A DNA stretch of 64,000 nt. Origin: an uncultured Alphaproteobacteria bacterium (GTDB taxonomy: Bacteria > Pseudomonadota > Alphaproteobacteria > RF32 > CAG-239). The position numbers were made by a program, and so were the translations under genes. The notes under the pieces were generated by a model. That model did not search any database and was not told where the DNA came from. It saw only the letters and a list, made by a program, of their open reading frames with translations. The first letter of the stretch is position 1. Every line of letters starts with the position of its first letter. Shown piece after piece: positions 26,312 to 34,123 of this stretch. Location: assembly GCA_949297145.1 (NCBI GenBank), contig CASFQO010000015.1, positions 1 to 64,000 on the forward strand. Reading direction: 5' to 3'.

Positions 26312-26338
26312 ATACCAGGCGCTTGCCTCACCTAGTAT
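26312..26338 (-). ncRNA. Structured 5' leader element upstream of the subtilase-like gene
   Basis: On the minus strand ATACTAGG-TGAGGCAAGCG-CCTGGTAT forms an 8-bp stem (one G-T) immediately after a promoter, at the 5' end of a roughly 130-base leader. An alternative inner stem AGGC/GCCT is possible. The TAGGTGAGGC start recalls M-box leaders, but the rest of that consensus is not seen. No function assigned. Confidence 0.3.
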
Positions 26339-26339
26339 T

Positions 26340-26368
26340 TTGATATATTACAGCAAGTTTTTTGTCAA
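26340..26368 (-). promoter_or_regulatory. Promoter of the subtilase-like gene
   Basis: On the minus strand TTGACA (26363-26368) with a 17-base spacer to TATCAA (26340-26345); TATATC at a 15-base spacer is an alternative -10. It lies about 145 bases before the start codon. Confidence 0.5.
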
Positions 26369-26383
26369 GTTTTTTTACACCAA

Positions 26384-26415
26384 CAAAATCGGCCATTCTC
26401 AAAGAGAACAGCCGA
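26384..26415 (-). terminator. Terminator of the hsp20 operon
   Basis: On the minus strand TCGGCTGTTCTC-TTTGA-GAGAATGGCCGA forms a 12-bp stem with two imperfect pairs, followed by TTTTG; about 27 bases after the hsp20 stop. Confidence 0.6.
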
Positions 26416-26442
26416 CCCCTTCCAAAATCAAAAGTTTAAACC

Positions 26443-26913
26443 TCAAGATTTAGCCACACTAATCTTTTTAAACTTTTGCTTTTCATTTTGAGATTTCGGA
26501 ATAGAAACCGTCAACACACCATTTGCATATTTGGCAGTTGTTGCCTCGTAATCCAAATCCCAAGGAAGTTGTATGGTACGCTTGAATGTACCATACGAGA
26601 TTTCAGAAAAATAATTATCTTTGGTACTTTCTTCAGACTTATTCTTTTTCTCACCTCCAATGCTGAGCATTCCATCAGCAGACACCTTCAAATCAATATC
26701 ATTTTCATCGATTCCCGGAATTTCCGCCGTGACCTTAACAGCATCTTTATCTTCAGTAACCTGAATTTTCGGTGACAATTCCGTAAAATCGGCATTAGAA
26801 CTATCCATAAAGTTCCAAAAATAATTCATCAGGCTTCTGAAATCAGTAGGATTGTGAGAAACGGACAAATCATGATTATTTTGATTAACATTTGCAACCG
26901 TATTTCTCATCAT
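26443..26913 (-). CDS. Hsp20/alpha-crystallin small heat-shock protein
   Basis: A 156-residue ATP-independent holdase. The alpha-crystallin domain spans about 48-145: VTEDKDAVKVTAEIPGIDENDIDLKVSADGMLSIGGEKK, then FSEISYGTFKRTIQLPWDLDYEATTAKYANGVLTVSIPK, with the AxYxNGVLxVxxPK hallmark. It keeps unfolding proteins soluble for DnaK/ClpB. It is 11 bases downstream of a 53-residue Cys-containing gene. A CTTGAA sequence (27139-27144, minus strand) resembles a sigma-32 -35 element, but a matching -10 is not convincing. Confidence 0.93.
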   Translation of the reverse strand: MMRNTVANVNQNNHDLSVSHNPTDFRSLMNYFWNFMDSSNADFTELSPKIQVTEDKDAVKVTAEIPGIDENDIDLKVSADGMLSIGGEKKNKSEESTKDNYFSEISYGTFKRTIQLPWDLDYEATTAKYANGVLTVSIPKSQNEKQKFKKISVAKS

Positions 26914-26924
26914 AACTCTCCCAA

Positions 26925-27086
26925 CTATTTTTCTTCCATTTCAATAATATCCATCTCTTCAACTTCAGCACCGGCCTGCTTAGAGCCACAATGGCAGCCA
27001 GAAGTAGAAGCTGTATTTGAAGAAGGTTTAGAACAAGAACCGGATTGTGATTTATCCTTAGAAAATTTAGATTGAGAATCTCTCAT
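26925..27086 (-). CDS. Small Ser/Cys-rich protein in the hsp20 operon
   Basis: A 53-residue protein; the start at 27086 is set by a perfect GGAGG six bases upstream. The first half is Ser/Lys-rich (SQSKFSKDKSQSGSCSKPSS), then a compact SGCHCGSKQAG motif, then an acidic tail (AEVEEMDIIEMEEK). Three Cys and one His could bind a metal. I know no matching family. Its position 11 bases before hsp20 and the strong ribosome binding site suggest it is a real stress-induced product. Confidence 0.55.
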   Translation of the reverse strand: MRDSQSKFSKDKSQSGSCSKPSSNTASTSGCHCGSKQAGAEVEEMDIIEMEEK

Positions 27087-27230
27087 ATTTACCTCCAAAA
27101 TTAAATGATTAATCACACAAACGTGCGTTTTCGTTCAGTTCAAGATTTCATCAGAAATCTCTAATGAACCTGTCCACTACACAATGGACATTGGAGGAAA
27201 TAATCTGTATTTAAGAAAATTAAAGCTAAA

Positions 27231-27255
27231 CAAAAGGGCAGTTAATCCTGCCCTT
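27231..27255 (-). terminator. Terminator of accA
   Basis: On the minus strand AAGGGCAG-GATTAA-CTGCCCTT is followed by TTGTTT, five bases after the accA stop. Confidence 0.75.
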
Positions 27256-27260
27256 AATAT

Positions 27261-28235
27261 CTAAAATTCAGCGGTAATATGTCTACCCATATTTAAGAAT
27301 TTCTCTGTACGTTGCTTTTTCAAATCATCCGGAGAAACATTTTCTAATTCTCTGAGATTTTTCAAAATAACATCTTTAACAGATTGCATAGCCTGCTGCG
27401 GATTGCGATGAGCGCCCCCCATCGGTTCCTTAATAATCTCATCAATAATCCCCAAAGCCTTCAAATCTTGAGCAGTCAAACGAAGAGCTTCTGTAGCCTC
27501 TTTTGTTTTATCACTAGAACGCCACAAAATAGAAGCACACCCTTCCGGAGAAATAACGGAATAAATAGAATGTTCCAACATCAAAACACGATTCGCCGTA
27601 GCAATAGCAATAGCTCCACCCGAACCACCTTCACCAATGATAACAGAAATAATCGGCGTTTTGATTTGTAAACTCTTTTCAATAGAAGTTGCAATAGCCT
27701 CAGCCTGACCACGAGCCTCCGCATCAACCCCTGGATAAGCGCCAGCCGTATCAACAAAGCTAATAACTGGCAAATGAAATTTATCAGCCAATTCCATCAT
27801 TCTCTGAGCTTTACGATAACCTTCAGGCTTTGCCATACCAAAATTATATTTAATTCTAGTCTCAAGGTCATTACCTTTTTCCTGTCCCATAACAACAACG
27901 GCGTGCCCATCAATTTTGCCGATACCACAAATCATAGCTTCATCATCAGCAAAACATCTATCCCCAGCCAACAGAGTAAAATCGTCAACAAAAGCCTTAA
28001 TATAATCTAAGCAGTGCGGTCTTCCGGGATGTCTGGCAATTTGAGCCTTTTGCCAAGCCGACAAATTCATATATGTACGGTTGATATGTTGTCCAAGTTT
28101 ACGCTCCAAGCGTCTTATTTCTCTGGTAATATCCATATCTTCATCTTTTGCCAGAAGTTTAAGGTGCTCAATTTTTTCTTCAATGTCTAAAATATCTTTT
28201 TCAAAATCAAGCACAACAGCTGTAGATTCATTCAT
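27261..28235 (-). CDS. accA: Acetyl-CoA carboxylase carboxyltransferase subunit alpha
   Basis: A 324-residue subunit that with AccD moves the carboxyl group from biotin to acetyl-CoA, the first step of fatty-acid synthesis. The N-terminal coiled coil (LDFEKDILDIEEKIEHLKLLAKDEDMDI) is followed by the crotonase-like core: RHPGRPHCLDYIKAFVDDFTLLAGDR, GQEKGNDLETRIKYNFGMAKPEGYRKA, FVDTAGAYPGVDAEARGQAEAIA and the oxyanion-hole segment IGEGGSGGAIAIATANRVLMLEHS. All are standard family motifs. It stands apart from accD, as is common. Confidence 0.97.
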   Translation of the reverse strand: MNESTAVVLDFEKDILDIEEKIEHLKLLAKDEDMDITREIRRLERKLGQHINRTYMNLSAWQKAQIARHPGRPHCLDYIKAFVDDFTLLAGDRCFADDEAMICGIGKIDGHAVVVMGQEKGNDLETRIKYNFGMAKPEGYRKAQRMMELADKFHLPVISFVDTAGAYPGVDAEARGQAEAIATSIEKSLQIKTPIISVIIGEGGSGGAIAIATANRVLMLEHSIYSVISPEGCASILWRSSDKTKEATEALRLTAQDLKALGIIDEIIKEPMGGAHRNPQQAMQSVKDVILKNLRELENVSPDDLKKQRTEKFLNMGRHITAEF

Positions 28236-28424
28236 TTTTTATACCTTTACAAATTTAACCTTAGCCCCTCTATACCACAAAATAAAAAAATTTCATCATA
28301 TTTTTTGCATATATACCACAAAGCCACCTAAATATACACAAAAACATAGGTATTCTGCATATTTTTTAATTGCAAAATATAGCATAAACGATACAATAAC
28401 TAAAAATCAAAAGGGAGTAATCAC

Positions 28425-29615
28425 GTGTTTAATTTGTCGTTTTTCATAGCTACTTTTTCAAGCATTTTGTGGTTTTTATACGGATTGAAGAGCATCAATC
28501 TGCAAAACATAACGAACACGCCGGAAACTTTTTACCAAATAACTTTTGCTTTAATTTTTCCCATCGGAATAATCTGGGGGATATTTGCAATCGTAAAAAG
28601 CGTACAAGAACAAAAAGATATTCGCTTGCAAAACTTAAGAATTACCGAACAGTTGAATAAAAACACAGAAACAACAAACGCTTTAAATTGCGCTCTGATT
28701 GCGCTAGAAAAAGAAATAAAAAGCAGTTTTATGCTGCGAGAATTGAACAGTTTAATTTCAGATTGCAATGAAATCTTATCAGATATCATAAAACGCAGCA
28801 ATTCAATCTCTAGTGCGCAGATAGAGCATCTATGGACCAGAACAGCTGGTGGAGAACGCTGGTTAATTGCAAAAACTTTCATAGAAACCTACAATTTTCA
28901 GATAGGATTTACCGAGCATTTGTTTGAAAAAGCACAAAAAGACCCGCTGCTCAAAGGAAGCATTCTTGAATTTGAAGCCAGAACAAAAAGCTTATACCAA
29001 CTTCTGGAAATGCACGACAGAGAAAGAATTTTCTATAATATGATAGAATATGGCGCCCTAGGAAAAGTATATAACATCATTATTCCCATTGCCGAAAAAT
29101 TAAAAAAGACAAATGAATCCTCCTCAATAGAAAAAAAGGCAGCAACAAAGCCGCTCCAAACAAAAGAGTTCAGCTTAACTGAAGAAACAAGTGACAACTT
29201 TCCATCTTTTTTAACACGCACAGAAAACACTAAAACAAACCGCAGCATAAGCACACCTCAAAATCAACGTTCTATAGACCGCACAAACACAACTGAAACG
29301 CAGACAAATAAAGCGCAGCCAGCCGATATAGACGCGGGAATGCAGGCCATTCGTGAGGAGCTGTTATCCTCAAAAGACCAAGAAAAGAAACCAGAAATAA
29401 TAAAATCCTTTGCACACACGCAAAATGCTTTGCGCAATTTAAAAACCGAACCAAGCTTTGACCATAACACAAACAAAAAACAATCACCTGAAAAAGCAAA
29501 AAAAATCATCTCTTTAGATGAGATAGAAAAAGAAATAGAAGCTTCTCCGGAAAATAACTACGATGAATATGCATATCCTTTTGGAGCTTGGATGGATGAT
29601 AAAAACAATAAATAA
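28425..29615 (+). CDS. Membrane-anchored coiled-coil protein of unknown function
   Basis: A 396-residue protein starting at GTG (28425) behind AGGGAG. Two membrane segments lie near the N terminus (FFIATFSSILWFLYGL, about 6-21; ITFALIFPIGIIWGIFAIV, about 39-57). Then comes a long helical, coiled-coil-prone region (about 60-230) with a tract EHLWTRTAGGERWLIAKTFIETYNF. The last 150 residues are low-complexity, Thr/Asn/Lys/Glu-rich, likely disordered and cytoplasmic. It overlaps the start of the yejA gene by 20 bases. I do not recognise the family; the layout suggests a membrane scaffold. Confidence 0.65.
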   Translation: MFNLSFFIATFSSILWFLYGLKSINLQNITNTPETFYQITFALIFPIGIIWGIFAIVKSVQEQKDIRLQNLRITEQLNKNTETTNALNCALIALEKEIKSSFMLRELNSLISDCNEILSDIIKRSNSISSAQIEHLWTRTAGGERWLIAKTFIETYNFQIGFTEHLFEKAQKDPLLKGSILEFEARTKSLYQLLEMHDRERIFYNMIEYGALGKVYNIIIPIAEKLKKTNESSSIEKKAATKPLQTKEFSLTEETSDNFPSFLTRTENTKTNRSISTPQNQRSIDRTNTTETQTNKAQPADIDAGMQAIREELLSSKDQEKKPEIIKSFAHTQNALRNLKTEPSFDHNTNKKQSPEKAKKIISLDEIEKEIEASPENNYDEYAYPFGAWMDDKNNK

Positions 29616-31443
29616 GTACCTAATTATTATAGGGTTGAGTGCTACAATATTTTGTAAAACTGCAATTTGCGATGAAAAAGTAGACACTTTGCCTCCTCCC
29701 CAACCTCAAATAAATATTCAAGATTATATATCCTTAAAGGATTCTCCACTATATCCTAAAGGTTTCACAAATTTTGACTTTGTCAATCCTGACGCTCCGA
29801 AAAAAGGTCGAATAGTATTACCTGCCTATGGCACTTTTGATAACTTTAATCCTTACATTTTTAAGGGAACAGCCTCTACAGAAGCCGTAGCCCTGACATT
29901 AGACAGTTTAGGCTATTCCCCCGCTGATGATATAGAAACAGTCTATCCTCTGATTGCAGAAAAATTTGAACTACCATCGGATAAAAGTTTCATCGGCTTT
30001 TTTATCAATCCTCATGCAAAATTCAGCAATGGCGAACCGATAACAGCAGACGATGTCGTTTTTAGCTTCAATGCTCTAATCACCAAAGGTTCTCCGGTAT
30101 ATAGATTCTATTATGCAGACATTGACCGAGTTGAAAAAATAACCCCGCACCATGTTCGCTTTTATTTTAAACCCAACACAAAAAACCGCGAACTACCGCT
30201 AATTATAAGTTCTTTAAAAATTTTTTCTGCTAAAGATTTTAACAACAGAGAATATGACAAACCTACCTTAACACCTTTTCTTGGCAACGGCCCCTACCAA
30301 ATAAAGAAGTTTGAAGCCGGACGCTACATCATCTTTGAAAGAGACAAGAATTATTGGGCAAAAGATTTACCAACCCGCAAAGGTTTTTATAACTTTGATG
30401 AAATAAAATACGATTACTACCAAGATACAACCGTAACATTACAAGCTCTTTTTGCCGGAAACATTGACGTCCGCTATGAATACATCGCAAAATCTTGGGC
30501 CACCGGACATGACAATGACCTCATAAAAACCGGAAAAATAAAAAAACAAGCGATTAAACACAATCGGCCGGCTACAACTCAATTTTTCGCTTTCAATACC
30601 CGCAAAGAAAAATTCAAAGATGCCCGCGTCAGACAAGCCATAGATTTTGCGTTCAACTTTCCATGGGCAAATAAAAATCTCTTTTACAATCAATACGAGA
30701 GATTAAAGAGCTACTTTGCAAATACTCACTTTGCCGCAACCGGTTTACCGGAGGGTTTAGAGCTGGAAATTCTAAAATCCATTCAAGATCAACTCCCACA
30801 AGACATTTTGACAACACCTGTTGAAAGTATCTTTCGTAACGATTCTCTATCCGACCGAGAGAATTTAAAATTAGCCGTAAAGCTCTTAAATGAAGCCGGA
30901 TATGATTTCATCAATGAAAAAATGTGCAATTTAAAAACCGGGGAACCCTTAGAGTTTGAAATCATCATAAACTCCGCAAATGGCAATTCTTTCACAAGAG
31001 TTCTCCTGCCATTCATAGAAAACCTCCGCAAAATAGGAATCAAAGCCTCCACACGTGTATTAGAAATTAATACCTACAAAAACAAGCTAGACAACTTTGA
31101 TTTTGATATAATCGTGGGAGGTTTCGGCGGAATATATATGCCCGGAACAGAGCAAAAAGATTTGTGGGGCAGCCTTTCTGCAGATACCAAAGGCAGCAAC
31201 AATATAATCGGTATAAAAAATCCGGCTGTAGATTACCTGATTAGCAAGCTGATAGAAACAGAAAATAATGAGCTTTATACGGCTTATGTCAAGGCACTGG
31301 ATCGCGTCCTTTTATTTAACCACTACGTCATTTTCAACTGGTACTCAGACTCAGATCGTATAGCTTATTGGGATAAATTTGCTTTTCCTCAAAACAATCA
31401 AAACCTTGGCGTTGACATAAACACATGGTGGCAAAAGGATTAA
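29596..31443 (+). CDS. yejA: YejA-type peptide ABC transporter substrate-binding protein
   Basis: A 615-residue periplasmic solute-binding protein of the family 5 (dipeptide/oligopeptide) class. The start at 29596 is chosen because TTGGAG lies 9 bases upstream and a Sec signal (KYLIIIGLSATIFCKTAICDE) follows. The YejA marks are LKDSPLYPKGFTNFDFVNPDAPKKGRIVLPAYGTFDNFNPYI, the family's NGEPITADDVVFSFNAL and FLGNGPYQIKKFEAGRYIIFERDKNYW. In E. coli YejABEF imports microcin C and other peptides. It overlaps the preceding gene and is six bases before yejB. Confidence 0.9.
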   Translation: MIKTINKYLIIIGLSATIFCKTAICDEKVDTLPPPQPQINIQDYISLKDSPLYPKGFTNFDFVNPDAPKKGRIVLPAYGTFDNFNPYIFKGTASTEAVALTLDSLGYSPADDIETVYPLIAEKFELPSDKSFIGFFINPHAKFSNGEPITADDVVFSFNALITKGSPVYRFYYADIDRVEKITPHHVRFYFKPNTKNRELPLIISSLKIFSAKDFNNREYDKPTLTPFLGNGPYQIKKFEAGRYIIFERDKNYWAKDLPTRKGFYNFDEIKYDYYQDTTVTLQALFAGNIDVRYEYIAKSWATGHDNDLIKTGKIKKQAIKHNRPATTQFFAFNTRKEKFKDARVRQAIDFAFNFPWANKNLFYNQYERLKSYFANTHFAATGLPEGLELEILKSIQDQLPQDILTTPVESIFRNDSLSDRENLKLAVKLLNEAGYDFINEKMCNLKTGEPLEFEIIINSANGNSFTRVLLPFIENLRKIGIKASTRVLEINTYKNKLDNFDFDIIVGGFGGIYMPGTEQKDLWGSLSADTKGSNNIIGIKNPAVDYLISKLIETENNELYTAYVKALDRVLLFNHYVIFNWYSDSDRIAYWDKFAFPQNNQNLGVDINTWWQKD

Positions 31444-31448
31444 AATAA

Positions 31449-32513
31449 ATGCGTAATTACATCATCAAAAGACTTCTATTGATACCTGTAACCTTATTTG
31501 GCATACTGCTCATTAACTTCGCCATCATACAATTAGCCCCCGGCGGACCGGTAGAATATATGCTTGCGCAATATAAAGGGATGAATACAAGCGCCACCGG
31601 AAACATCAACTCAGGAATGCCCAACCTAAACGAGCAAAAATATCAAGGTGCCAAAGGAGTCCCTGATGATTTGGTTAAAGAATTAGAAAAGCAATTTGGT
31701 TTTGATAAACCAGTACACGAACGCTTCATCAAAATGCTGAAAGACTATATTTGCTTTGACTTTGGCAAGAGCTATTACAAAGATAAAACTGTTTTAGAGC
31801 TCATCAAAGAACGCCTTCCTGTATCTATATCATTAGGACTTTGGTCAACACTAATCATTTATCTGATTGCCATACCGTTGGGAATAAAAAAAGCCCGCAA
31901 AGATGGCGAAGAATTTGACGTAGTCAGTTCTTTTATCATTTTTATCGGCTCAGCCATACCTGTTTTTCTGTTTGCCGTACTTTTGATTGTCCTTTTTGCA
32001 GGAGGAACATACTTTCAAATATTCCCCCTAAAAGGCTTAACCTCAGACGGATGGGAAACTTTCAGTTTTTGGCATAAAATAGGCGATTATTTCTGGCATT
32101 TGGCACTCCCGACCATCTGCATCGTCATTGGAGGAATTGCCTCATTAACCATGCTTACAAAAAACTCTTTTATGGATGAACTAAGTAAACAATACGTTTT
32201 AACCGCCAGAGCCAAAGGATTATCCGAGCACCGTATTTTATACCACCATGTTTTTCGCAATGCTATGATGATAATTATAGCAGGACTTCCTGGATTATTA
32301 ATGAAAATTCTTTTTACCGGCTCTTTATTGATAGAAATTATTTTCAGCTTAAATGGAATGGGACTTTTAGGCTATGAAGCAATAATGACCAGAGATTATC
32401 CGGTTGTATTTGGAACATTGTACATTTTTGCGCTTTTAGGATTGATATTAAAACTAATCAGCGACCTAACCTATTCACTGGTTGACCCTCGCGTAAACTT
32501 TGAAAAAATCTAA
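31449..32513 (+). CDS. yejB: YejB-type peptide ABC transporter permease
   Basis: A 354-residue inner-membrane permease of the DppB/OppB class. The start MRNYIIKRLLLIPVTLFGILLINFAIIQLAPGGPVEYMLAQ is the YejB signature with the extended 50-80 residue insertion before the core. The EAA loop that docks the ATPase is visible (TARAKGLSEHRILYHHVFRNAM, about 249-270). It follows yejA by five bases. The second permease (yejE) and ATPase (yejF) do not follow; the next gene is on the other strand, so the transporter must be completed elsewhere or is incomplete. Confidence 0.92.
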   Translation: MRNYIIKRLLLIPVTLFGILLINFAIIQLAPGGPVEYMLAQYKGMNTSATGNINSGMPNLNEQKYQGAKGVPDDLVKELEKQFGFDKPVHERFIKMLKDYICFDFGKSYYKDKTVLELIKERLPVSISLGLWSTLIIYLIAIPLGIKKARKDGEEFDVVSSFIIFIGSAIPVFLFAVLLIVLFAGGTYFQIFPLKGLTSDGWETFSFWHKIGDYFWHLALPTICIVIGGIASLTMLTKNSFMDELSKQYVLTARAKGLSEHRILYHHVFRNAMMIIIAGLPGLLMKILFTGSLLIEIIFSLNGMGLLGYEAIMTRDYPVVFGTLYIFALLGLILKLISDLTYSLVDPRVNFEKI

Positions 32514-32533
32514 TTTTAATTTTCCGTAAAAAA

Positions 32534-32562
32534 GGGCGGCAATCAAAACTGCCGCCCTATAA
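32534..32562. terminator. Shared terminator of yejAB and pfk
   Basis: GGGCGGCA-ATCAAAAC-TGCCGCCC hairpin lies between the converging stops. It is preceded by an A run and followed by TATAATTTT, so it can serve both strands. Confidence 0.7.
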
Positions 32563-32579
32563 TTTTAAGATATAATCAA

Positions 32580-33659
32580 TTAGATTTCGCCGACATACAT
32601 TCCCATATCAACAGCAGCTTTAACATATACGCTGTCTTTATTCAACAAGGTCGTACCTTCAGCAACAACTTCCTCCAAAGAGTAAGTTACTAACTTATCG
32701 CCATTAAGCGCAACCATAACATCCGTATGACCTGCCTTCAACAATTCAACAGCCTTTGCACCAAAAGCACAAGCCAAAGCTCTATCAAAAGCAGTCGGAT
32801 CACCGGCACGTTGAACATGGCCTAATTTTGTAACACGAGTCTGGAATTCAGAATATTTAGCATTAATAGCTGCGCTCAAATATTCACCAATTCCGCCATT
32901 AATTTTTTCACCAATTAGATTCTTCGTATTAGAAACCATTTCACCCGTTTCGGTGTGAACACCTTCAGAAACAACAATAACAGCGTGATTACGCCCCTTG
33001 GCCTTAATGCTCTTTAATTTATTGATAATACCATCAACAGTATAAGGAATTTCCGGAACCAAACAAACATCTGCAAATCCTGCAACAGCAGAGCGCATAG
33101 CCAAATGGCCGGCATCACGTCCCATAACTTCCAAAATCAGCGCACGTTGGTGAGAGCGAGCTGTTTTCCACAAAGCATCAACAGCATTTGTACAAACCTG
33201 ACAAGCAGAATCAAAACCAACTGAATATTGTGTTAATGGAGTGTCATTATCAATCGTTTTCGGAATACCAACCATTTTAACACCGGCATTATGGCAATAG
33301 TTGCTAACAATATTCATACTACCGTCACCGCCAACAACAACAATAGCATCTAAACCTAACTCAGCCACACCTTTACCGAAGCGCTTAGAAATTTCAGCCT
33401 GAGATTCCATTTTAACACCTTTATTCAAAGAACCAAGGTAAGAACCGGCTAAACGCGGCCAAGGTGTATCAGAAAAATTTCTTTCCGTTAAGATTTCATA
33501 AGACAAAGGAGATTCTGTAACACCGTCTGTACCATTATGAATACCATAAACTTCCCAACCGAGTTTTGCAGCAGAATTAACCACAGACATAACCACAGCA
33601 TTAAGACCGGCGCAATCGCCGCCACTTGTTAAAATACCGATTTTTTTAATTTCAGTCAT
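32580..33659 (-). CDS. pfkA: 6-phosphofructokinase
   Basis: A 359-residue phosphofructokinase phosphorylating fructose-6-phosphate. The start at 33659 (ATG, TAGGAA upstream) is preferred over an upstream TTG. Motifs are GILTSGGDCAGLNAV (about 6-20), VVGGDGSMNIV (about 103-113), GIPKTIDNDTPLT (about 126-138) and EVMGRDAGHLA (about 181-191). GGDGS (Gly rather than Asp) points to ATP, whereas PKTIDND (Lys instead of Gly) is the form of PPi-dependent and trypanosomatid-type enzymes. An ATP-using member of that mixed clade is most likely. Most alphaproteobacteria use Entner-Doudoroff, so a PFK fits a fermentative lifestyle. Confidence 0.92.
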   Translation of the reverse strand: MTEIKKIGILTSGGDCAGLNAVVMSVVNSAAKLGWEVYGIHNGTDGVTESPLSYEILTERNFSDTPWPRLAGSYLGSLNKGVKMESQAEISKRFGKGVAELGLDAIVVVGGDGSMNIVSNYCHNAGVKMVGIPKTIDNDTPLTQYSVGFDSACQVCTNAVDALWKTARSHQRALILEVMGRDAGHLAMRSAVAGFADVCLVPEIPYTVDGIINKLKSIKAKGRNHAVIVVSEGVHTETGEMVSNTKNLIGEKINGGIGEYLSAAINAKYSEFQTRVTKLGHVQRAGDPTAFDRALACAFGAKAVELLKAGHTDVMVALNGDKLVTYSLEEVVAEGTTLLNKDSVYVKAAVDMGMYVGEI

Positions 33660-33777
33660 AATATTCCTATCCAATCAATAAAGTTTCATTTTCAAAATAC
33701 ATAACGACAATATTTGCATAAGACTAGCATAATTTTATATTTTTTCACTAATTTTTTAAATTTGCCCTCAAAATAGC

Positions 33778-33806
33778 TTGATTTTTACCATAAAATACAG
33801 TATAAT
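33778..33806 (+). promoter_or_regulatory. Promoter of the DUF465 gene
   Basis: TTGATT (33778-33783), 17 bases, then perfect TATAAT (33801-33806), 57 bases before the start codon. Confidence 0.7.
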
Positions 33807-33862
33807 ATGCGCGAAGAACAAGAATCGCATAAAGCGAAAAATGTAACTTTTGGAGTAAGCAG

Positions 33863-34075
33863 ATGACAAATACCAATTCTTTTAACAAACTTCAAGTGCA
33901 ACTTTGTGAATTAAAGCTTGAAGAAAGAAGGGTTAAGTCAGATATCACAAAACTTGTTAGAAATAAACAGATGATTGACTTCTATCAAGCACAACAATTA
34001 AACCACCAAAGAACAAGTGTAAAGAATAAAATTCAAAAGATAGAAACCTTGATTAACCCGAATATTATTGCTTAA
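33863..34075 (+). CDS. YdcH/DUF465-like small coiled-coil protein
   Basis: A 70-residue, fully helical protein (LQVQLCELKLEERRVKSDITKLVRNKQMIDFYQAQQLNHQRTSVKNKIQKIE). Length, heptad spacing and the late NHQRTSVKNKI (compare LKRxKLxLKDxI) fit the YdcH/DUF465 family, common in alphaproteobacteria, of unknown function. It has a near-consensus promoter. The match is moderate; a generic coiled coil is the alternative. Confidence 0.55.
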   Translation: MTNTNSFNKLQVQLCELKLEERRVKSDITKLVRNKQMIDFYQAQQLNHQRTSVKNKIQKIETLINPNIIA

Positions 34076-34123
34076 CAAAAAATTTAAACAGAATGTAATT
34101 ATTACATTCAAATAGGTGCGCCC

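Noticed and set aside
26312..26338. M-box magnesium riboswitch
   Set aside because: Only the TAGGTGAGGC start resembles the consensus; the later conserved CGCCAATGGG-type region is not seen and the downstream gene is not a transporter.
27139..27144. Sigma-32 promoter for the hsp20 operon
   Set aside because: A CTTGAA -35-like sequence exists on the minus strand, but no convincing heat-shock -10 at the right spacing, so it is only mentioned in the gene entry.
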